Part shown: positions 59,355 to 64,000 of the stretch, in pieces
Position numbering within the stretch: position 1 is the first letter of the stretch
Layout of the letters: each line of letters begins with the position of its first letter
Assembly (NCBI RefSeq): GCF_000725885.1
Contig: NZ_JODR01000019.1
Coordinates: 62,001-126,000 of the forward strand
DNA length: 64,000 nt
DNA from: Streptomyces albus subsp. albus
GTDB lineage: Bacteria > Actinomycetota > Actinomycetes > Streptomycetales > Streptomycetaceae
Direction: 5' to 3'
Made by a program: the position numbers and the translations under genes
Notes under the pieces: generated by a model
What the model saw: the letters and a program-made list of their open reading frames with translations, nothing else
Database searches by the model: none
Told to the model about the DNA's origin: nothing

Positions 59355-60539
59355 TCAGCGGCCGTGCGGGTGCACGATCCAGGCACCGTGGCGCATGACG
59401 CCGACCAGATCGAAACTCTCGTCGAGCACCACCAGGTCGGCCAGTTTGCCCGCCTCCAGGGTGCCCACGCGGTCGGCCACGCCCAGCAGCCGGGCCGGGT
59501 TCGCGGACAGTGCGGCCACCGCCTGGGCGACCGGGATGCCGTCGACGGTCACCGCCCGCTTGAAGGCACGGTCCAGGGTGAGCGTCGAGCCCGCGATGGA
59601 GCCGCCCTCGACCAGCCGGGCCACGCCGTCGCGCACCTCCACCTCCAGGTTGCCCAGCGGGTAGCGGCCGTCGCCCATACCGGCCGCGCCCATCGCGTCG
59701 GTGATGAAGGCGACCCGCTCGGGGCCGGCCGCGCGGAACGCCAACTGGAGGGCGGCCGGGTGCAGATGGGTCCCGTCGTTGATCAGCTCGACGGTCACCC
59801 GCTCGTCCTCCAGCAGCGCGGCGACCGGGCCGGGCGCGCGGTGCCCCAGCGGCGGCATGGCGTTGAACAGGTGGGTGGCCACCGTCGCGCCCGCCTCGAC
59901 GGCCTCCAGGGTGCTCTCGTAGGTGCCGTCGGTGTGCCCGACGGCGGCGATGACACCGTTGTCGGCCAGCAGCCGCACCGATTCCAGGCCGCCCGCACGC
60001 TCCGGTGCGAGCGTCATCATCGCGGCGTGGCCGCGCGCGGCGTCCAGCAGCTTGCGGACGTCGGCCGGGTCGGGGTCGCGCAGCAGCGACTCCTCGTGCG
60101 CCCCGCGCCGCTGGCAGGAGATGAACGGGCCCTCGAAGTGGATGCCCGCCAGATCGCCCTGTTCGACCAGTTCGCTCAGCGAACCCGCCTGGCGGGCCAG
60201 CTCGTCCAGGTCGCCGGTGACGGTGGAGGCGACCATGGTGGTGGTGCCGTGTCTGCGGTGGGTGTCGATGGCGGTCAGCGACTCGGTGTGGTCGCCGGCC
60301 GAGAAGGAGGCACCGCCGCCGCCGTGGACGTGCACGTCCACGAAGCCGGGCACGATCCAGTGGCCCGTCAGGTCCAGGGACTCGGCACCTTCGGACGCGG
60401 CGGTCCCGCCCGCTTCCCCGGTCCCTGCGACGGGTTCCACGGCGGCCAGCCGGCTGTCCTCGACCGTCAGCCGGCCGTTCTCGTGCACCCCTTCGGGCAG
60501 CACCACCCGGGCGCCCGTCAGCACCGTTCGCTTGCTCAT
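59355..60539 (-). CDS. nagA: N-acetylglucosamine-6-phosphate deacetylase
   Basis: 394 residues, amidohydrolase superfamily. WIVPGFVDVHVHGGGGASFS with the metal-binding HxH, HFEGPFISCQRRGAHEESLL (Glu ligand and substrate loop), VGHTDGTYESTLEAVEAG and HLFNAMPPLGHRAPGPV (His ligands), FITDAMGAAGMGDGRYPLGN with the catalytic Asp. Converts GlcNAc-6-P to GlcN-6-P in chitin/peptidoglycan recycling. Start ATG 60539 overlaps the nagK stop (ATGA). Confidence 0.96.
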   Translation of the reverse strand: MSKRTVLTGARVVLPEGVHENGRLTVEDSRLAAVEPVAGTGEAGGTAASEGAESLDLTGHWIVPGFVDVHVHGGGGASFSAGDHTESLTAIDTHRRHGTTTMVASTVTGDLDELARQAGSLSELVEQGDLAGIHFEGPFISCQRRGAHEESLLRDPDPADVRKLLDAARGHAAMMTLAPERAGGLESVRLLADNGVIAAVGHTDGTYESTLEAVEAGATVATHLFNAMPPLGHRAPGPVAALLEDERVTVELINDGTHLHPAALQLAFRAAGPERVAFITDAMGAAGMGDGRYPLGNLEVEVRDGVARLVEGGSIAGSTLTLDRAFKRAVTVDGIPVAQAVAALSANPARLLGVADRVGTLEAGKLADLVVLDESFDLVGVMRHGAWIVHPHGR

Positions 60540-61555
60540 CGGTTCGCAACCTCCGCGGAGAGTAGGTCCCAGGCGAGGAGCCCCGCGCCCAGGCAGCCCG
60601 CGGCGTCACCGAGCGCCGCGGGGACGATGGCCGGGAGTGGCTGGAACGTGACCTTCTCGCGGACCGCCTCCCGGAGCGGAACGAAGAGGGTGTCACCCGC
60701 CTCGGCGAGGCCGCCGCCGATGATCAGTGTGCGCGGGTCGAGCAGCGTGATGCCCGTGACGAGGCCGGTGGCCAGCGCGTCGATCGCGTCCGCCCACACC
60801 TTGACGGCCCGCGGGTCGCCCGACTCGACGGCCTTGGCGGCGTCCGCCGCGGTCGCCTCCGGGTCGCCGCTGGCCGCGGCCCACGCCTCGCCGACGGCGG
60901 AGGCGGAGGCGAGCCGTTCCAGACAGCCGCGCTGTCCGCAGCCGCAGGGCGGCCCATCGGGGCGTACGACGATGTGGCCGATCTCGCCCGCGCTGCCGTG
61001 CGCCCCCGGTTCGACGGTGTCGCCGATACCGATGGCGCCCGCGATGCCGGTGCCCAGCGGCAGGAACAGATAGCGGTCCACGCCCTCGCCGGCGCCGATC
61101 CGGCCCTCCGCCAGGCCCCCGGTGCGCACGTCGTGGCCGAGCGCCACCGGCAGCGGGGGCGCACCGGCGGGCCGGCCGCGGCCGAGCCGTTCGCTCAGCA
61201 GTGCGCGGAGCGGTACGTCGCGCCAGCCGAGGTTGGCGGAGAAGACGGCCACGCCCTGTGCGTCGTCCACGATGCCGGGCACGGCGACCCCGGCGGCGGA
61301 CGGTTCGGTGCCGTACCGCTCCAGGCCGAGGGTGCGCAGTTCGGCGGCGAAGTCGAGGATGGCCTCGACCACGGCGTCCGGGCCGCGTTCGCGTCCGGTG
61401 GCCCGCCGCGCCTCGTGCAGCAGTTCGTTGCCGCTGCCGATGAGTGCGGCCTTCATGCCGGTGCCGCCGACGTCGAGGGCGATGACGTACCGCACGGTCC
61501 GCTCGGTCCCGGGCGGCTGGGCGGCTGCGGTGGGGTCGTCGTCACGGGTGCTCAC
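60536..61555 (-). CDS. nagK: ROK family kinase, probable N-acetylglucosamine kinase
   Basis: 339 residues. ATP-binding IALDVGGTGMKAALIGSGNE, LGHDVRTGGLAEGRIGAGEG, GIAGAIGIG, the ROK zinc motif CGCGQRGCLERLASASA with GEIGHIVVRPDGP before it, and LIIGGGLAEAGD. Phosphorylates GlcNAc (or glucose). The coupled nagA and the upstream DasR-like site fit a nagK-nagA operon. GTG start 61555 with GGGAG; the open frame upstream is not coding. Confidence 0.88.
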   Translation of the reverse strand: MSTRDDDPTAAAQPPGTERTVRYVIALDVGGTGMKAALIGSGNELLHEARRATGRERGPDAVVEAILDFAAELRTLGLERYGTEPSAAGVAVPGIVDDAQGVAVFSANLGWRDVPLRALLSERLGRGRPAGAPPLPVALGHDVRTGGLAEGRIGAGEGVDRYLFLPLGTGIAGAIGIGDTVEPGAHGSAGEIGHIVVRPDGPPCGCGQRGCLERLASASAVGEAWAAASGDPEATAADAAKAVESGDPRAVKVWADAIDALATGLVTGITLLDPRTLIIGGGLAEAGDTLFVPLREAVREKVTFQPLPAIVPAALGDAAGCLGAGLLAWDLLSAEVANR

Positions 61556-61583
61556 GCGGGACAGTCTCCCGCGTGATCCCTGT

Positions 61584-61599
61584 AAAGGTCTAGTCCACT
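61584..61599 (-). promoter_or_regulatory. DasR-responsive element (dre) upstream of nagK
   Basis: Read on the nagK strand AGTGGACTAGACCTTT matches the dre pattern AGTGGTCTAGACCACT at 13 of 16 positions, including the core CTAGACC. It lies 29 bp upstream of the start, fitting repression by DasR and release by GlcN-6-P. Confidence 0.7.
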
Positions 61600-61672
61600 C
61601 GGGGGTCTTCTTCTCCCGGCGGTTCCGCCCGCGGCCGGGAGCCGTGGCCGCGGGCGGGGCTTGCCGTCCGGC

Positions 61673-61695
61673 GTCGTAACAAATACGGTTACGAC
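61673..61695. promoter_or_regulatory. Operator of the Rrf2 regulator
   Basis: GTCGTAAC (61673-61680) and GTTACGAC (61688-61695), 7 bases apart. The same TAAC-N7-GTTA core recurs before the SDR gene at 62214-62234. Both lie in promoter positions, so the Rrf2 protein probably binds them. Confidence 0.65.
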
Positions 61696-61727
61696 CAGAC
61701 CGCGGAGCGAGGGAGGTGGAGGCCGGT

Positions 61728-62159
61728 ATGAGCGCCAACAGCAGGCTGACCATCGCGGCACACGCTCTGACCTGGATCGGGCTGTACCAGCGGCGCGGCC
61801 ACGAGGTCGCCACCTCCGAACAGATCGCGACGAGCGTCAACACCAACCCGGTGGTGATCCGCCGCCTGCTGGCCCAGCTGAGCAAGGCCGGCCTGGCCGA
61901 TTCGCGGCGGGGGGCGGGGGCGGGCTGGATGCTCGCGCGGGACCTGTCGGCGATCACCCTGCTCGACGTCTACGAGGCGGTCGAACCGGGCCCGGTCTTC
62001 GCCCTGCACCGCGCGACACCGGACCCCGAGTGCGTCGTGGGCCGCGGTATCGGGCCGGCGCTGACCGCCGTGTACGACGGCGTGGAGGCCGCCCTGCGCA
62101 GGGAATTGGCCGGGGCCACGCTGGAGGACGTACTGCGGGACATCCTGAAAGCCGCCTGA
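61728..62159 (+). CDS. Rrf2 family transcriptional regulator
   Basis: 143 residues. Winged-helix Rrf2 domain: RLTIAAHALTWIGLY, VATSEQIATSVNTNPVVIRR (recognition helix), RLLAQLSKAGLADSRRGAGA and AITLLDVYEAVEPGPVFALH. Only one Cys (PDPECVVGRG) stands where Fe-S members have three, so it is not an iron-sulfur sensor of the NsrR/IscR kind and more likely senses by a single thiol or a ligand, as YwnA/SaiR-like members. It probably represses itself and the following operon. Confidence 0.9.
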   Translation: MSANSRLTIAAHALTWIGLYQRRGHEVATSEQIATSVNTNPVVIRRLLAQLSKAGLADSRRGAGAGWMLARDLSAITLLDVYEAVEPGPVFALHRATPDPECVVGRGIGPALTAVYDGVEAALRRELAGATLEDVLRDILKAA

Positions 62160-62170
62160 TCGGCAGGTCG

Positions 62171-62198
62171 GCGACCTCCCCTGAGAGAGGGAGGTCGC
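62171..62198 (+). terminator. Terminator after the Rrf2 gene
   Basis: GCGACCTCCC / GGGAGGTCGC, 10 bp, eight-base loop, then TTCTT. It isolates the regulator gene from the SDR operon. Confidence 0.88.
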
Positions 62199-62213
62199 TT
62201 CTTGCCCCGGTCA

Positions 62214-62234
62214 ATGTAACCAGAATTGTTACAT
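62214..62234. promoter_or_regulatory. Rrf2-type operator before the SDR operon
   Basis: ATGTAAC (62214-62220) and GTTACAT (62228-62234) with 7 bases between, 19 bp before the SDR ATG. Same spacing and core as the site before the regulator gene. Confidence 0.65.
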
Positions 62235-62253
62235 CAAGGAATCGGAGAGTGTC

Positions 62254-63006
62254 ATGGGACAGCTCGACGACAAGACCGCCCTCGTCACGGGCGCCTCCAG
62301 CGGTATCGGTCTGGCGACCGCCCGCCGTTTCGCCGCCGAGGGCGCGACCGTCTACCTCACCGGGCGCCGCAAGGACGCGCTGGACGCCGCCGTCGCACAG
62401 GTCGGCCCCCGGGGCATCGCCGTACAGGGCGACACCTCGGACCTCGGCGACCTCGACCGGCTCTTCGCGGAGATCGCGGACCGCAGCGGCGGGCTGGATG
62501 TCGTGGTGGCCAACGCCGGGGTCGGGGAATACGGCCCGCTCGGCGCGATCACCGAGGAGGAGTACGACCACACTGTCTCGATCAACCTCAAGGGCACGGT
62601 CTTCACCGTCCAGAAGGCCCTGCCGCTGCTGACGGCCGGCGCCTCGGTGCTGCTGCTCTCCTCCAGCTCGGCCCTGCGGGCCACCCCGGGCCTGGGCGTC
62701 TACGCCGCGACCAAGGCCGCGATCCGCAGCCTCGCCCGCACATGGGCCGCCGAACTGGCCGGCCGCGGAATCCGCGTCAACGCCCTCACCCCCGGCCCCG
62801 TCGGCACCCCGGGCCTGGACGAACTCCTCGCCGCCTTCCCCGACGGCGACCGGCCCAGCGCGGCAGAGCCCGCCCCGCCGACCCCGCTCGGCCGCGTCGG
62901 CCACCCCGACGAGGTCGCAGCCGCCGCCCTCTATCTGGCCGGGGGCCAGAGCACGTTCACCACCGGCGCCGAACTGTTCGTCGACGGCGGCGCCACACAG
63001 CTGTAG
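62254..63006 (+). CDS. SDR family oxidoreductase
   Basis: 250 residues, classical SDR. Cofactor loop TGASSGIG, RRKDALDAAV with the Arg pair (TGRRKD) that favours NADP, NAGVGEYG, catalytic Ser (LLSSSSALRA), Tyr and Lys (YAATKAAIRSLARTW), then VNALTPGPVGTPGLDELLAA. First gene of an operon with the SnoaL-like protein and under the Rrf2-type operator, a setting typical of reactive-electrophile or quinone detoxification. GGAGAG precedes the ATG. Confidence 0.92.
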   Translation: MGQLDDKTALVTGASSGIGLATARRFAAEGATVYLTGRRKDALDAAVAQVGPRGIAVQGDTSDLGDLDRLFAEIADRSGGLDVVVANAGVGEYGPLGAITEEEYDHTVSINLKGTVFTVQKALPLLTAGASVLLLSSSSALRATPGLGVYAATKAAIRSLARTWAAELAGRGIRVNALTPGPVGTPGLDELLAAFPDGDRPSAAEPAPPTPLGRVGHPDEVAAAALYLAGGQSTFTTGAELFVDGGATQL

Positions 63007-63048
63007 GCGCCGGAAACAGCGGAAGGACAACACGGAAGGACAAGGACG

Positions 63049-63501
63049 ATGGCAACGGAAGCAACAACGGCAGCGGAAGCGACGGCGGCGGCGGGCACGT
63101 GGAGCGCGCGGGCCGTGGCCGAGAAGTTCGTGGAGCGCCTCGGCAGGCAGGACCCCGAGGGCATCCAGGAACTGTTCGCCGAGGAGATCGACTGGTACGT
63201 ACCCGGCAACGACGCGCTGCCCTGGACCGGGCGCCGCACCCGCCGGGAGGAGGTCGCGCCGTACTTCACCACGATGTGGCCGCACTTCGTCCCCGGCAGG
63301 AGCGAGGTCGCACTGGAGCGCGTCGTCGTCGACGGCGGTGACGTGGTGCTGCTGGCGGTCTGGACGCACACCGTCGCGGCCACCGGGAAGGAGTTCACCA
63401 CACCGGCGGCCATGCACCTGGTGGTCGAGGACGGCCGGATCGTCCGTATGCACCTGTACGAGGACACGCTGACCGTCGCCGCGGCGTTCGACGCCGGCTG
63501 A
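63049..63501 (+). CDS. SnoaL-like / nuclear transport factor 2 family protein
   Basis: 150 residues. After a short Ala/Thr tail: AVAEKFVERLGRQDPEGIQE, LFAEEIDWYVPGNDALPWTG, EEVAPYFTTMWPHFVPGRSE and MHLVVEDGRIVRMHLYEDTL, the cone-shaped NTF2 fold. These proteins bind or isomerise small hydrophobic ligands. 42 bp downstream of the SDR gene and presumably co-transcribed. Confidence 0.85.
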   Translation: MATEATTAAEATAAAGTWSARAVAEKFVERLGRQDPEGIQELFAEEIDWYVPGNDALPWTGRRTRREEVAPYFTTMWPHFVPGRSEVALERVVVDGGDVVLLAVWTHTVAATGKEFTTPAAMHLVVEDGRIVRMHLYEDTLTVAAAFDAG

Positions 63502-63656
63502 CCGCAGGGTGCCCGGGGAACCCGCGTGGCCCGGCGGGCCGGTCCGGTCCGGTCCGGGCCACGCGGACCGAGTACGCGGAGTAGGCGCCGATCGGCTTCG
63601 CACGGTGGGGAGTTGGCCGTTTCCCGAGCGGTGCGAGGTGTTCCGTGTCCGGACTT

Positions 63657-63673
63657 GTTCGAAGATCTCGAAC
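63657..63673. promoter_or_regulatory. Inverted repeat upstream of sugar-binding protein gene
   Basis: GTTCGA (63657-63662) and TCGAAC (63668-63673) around AGATC, about 165 bp upstream of the next start. A possible regulator site; no other feature is evident in the 63502-63835 gap apart from the ribosome site GAGGGG. Confidence 0.35.
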
Positions 63674-63835
63674 GGAAGCCAACCTGATTCCGTACCGGTA
63701 TCCGGCACCTGTAGACGTTGCGGGCGTGGTGGAGGGAGACTCCCGCCCAACGGGCCGGGGTTGATGGTGCCAAAGGGGGCTTGGGGTGCCAGGGGGCTCA
63801 CAGCATGATCTGAGGGTTCGCAGGGTCGAGGGGTA

Positions 63836-64000
63836 ATGAAGAAGATGGATCGGCGTCGTTTCCTGAGATGGGCTGCTACAGGGGTGGCCGGTGCGGCCGG
63901 GGCGACCGCACTGTCCGGCTGCGGCAGCGGTACGGGATCCGGCGATGTCACGCTGAAGCTCGTCGCCGCCGACTACGGGAATCCCGGCGCCAACAACAGC
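63836..64000 (+). CDS. ABC sugar transporter substrate-binding lipoprotein (5' part only)
   Basis: Only the first 55 codons lie in the window. Twin-arginine signal (MDRRRFLRWAATGVAGAAGA) with lipobox LSGC-G near residue 33, then VTLKLVAADYGNPGANNS, the start of a family 1 extracellular solute-binding protein. It would use the membrane permeases encoded downstream and perhaps the MsiK ATPase. The gene runs off the window end. Confidence 0.8.
   Translation, partial: MKKMDRRRFLRWAATGVAGAAGATALSGCGSGTGSGDVTLKLVAADYGNPGANNS

Overview
The window is high-GC DNA with GTG starts, frequent 1-4 bp stop/start overlaps and long antisense open frames, which is typical of a Streptomyces chromosome. The gene order phoU / phoR-phoP / carD / ispD-ispF / cysS-rlmB / msiK / tRNA-Thr / terD / arfB / cdgB / nagK-nagA matches what I remember of the Streptomyces core chromosome. 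That comparison is from memory and was not checked. I see no rRNA, CRISPR array, intact insertion sequence or integrase.

Layout. 0-9.4 kb: the 3' part of ppk with a CHAD-domain partner, a methyltransferase divergent from mshA (mycothiol), a YbjN protein, a DHFR-fold reductase, a three-gene membrane operon (holin-X / DUF3618 / DUF4235) and a SLOG-like protein. 9.4-13.9 kb: an accessory block with an XRE/TPR regulator and two coupled unknown genes, then two diverged tandem cassettes, each with a decayed DUF5753 regulator tail and intact DUF397 genes. 13.7-20.3 kb: an MFS exporter with a 37-residue coupled microORF, a hydroxybutyrate-dehydrogenase-like SDR, a GAF-PucR regulator, and an MHS-type transporter interrupted by an amber codon. 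20.3-28.6 kb: gpmA, an orphan histidine kinase, the phosphate locus (Cys-rich peptide, phoU, PHO boxes, phoR-phoP), a lipoprotein and carD.

28.8-44.3 kb: ispD-ispF, a GNAT gene behind a perfect inverted repeat, an inserted three-gene operon (family 5 binding protein, fused permease, MFS) without an ATPase and with a Zur-box-like site, then a PPOX protein, cysS, rlmB, a DoxX protein, a nucleotidyltransferase, an exported protein, msiK and tRNA-Thr. 44.3-54.9 kb is patchier. It has remnants, small membrane and exported peptides, a zinc-ribbon protein, a cold-shock protein, a MltG-like protein, a DUF4232 lipoprotein, a quinone oxidoreductase, a pentapeptide protein, a minisatellite, terD, arfB and a flavin reductase. 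54.9-64 kb: cdgB (diguanylate cyclase, split by an extra C in a C8 run), a CBM-like membrane protein, a PfkB kinase, nagK-nagA behind a DasR-like site, an Rrf2 regulator sharing its operator with an SDR-SnoaL operon, and the start of a Tat-exported sugar-binding lipoprotein.

How the genes connect. PhoU-PhoR-PhoP senses phosphate while Ppk makes polyphosphate. NagK-NagA processes amino sugars and MsiK would energise sugar importers. CdgB makes cyclic di-GMP for developmental control. MshA starts mycothiol synthesis, probably under a thiol-stress promoter. The least explained parts are the DUF397 cassettes, the ATPase-less transporter operon, the Rrf2 circuit and the tandem small peptides near 47 kb.
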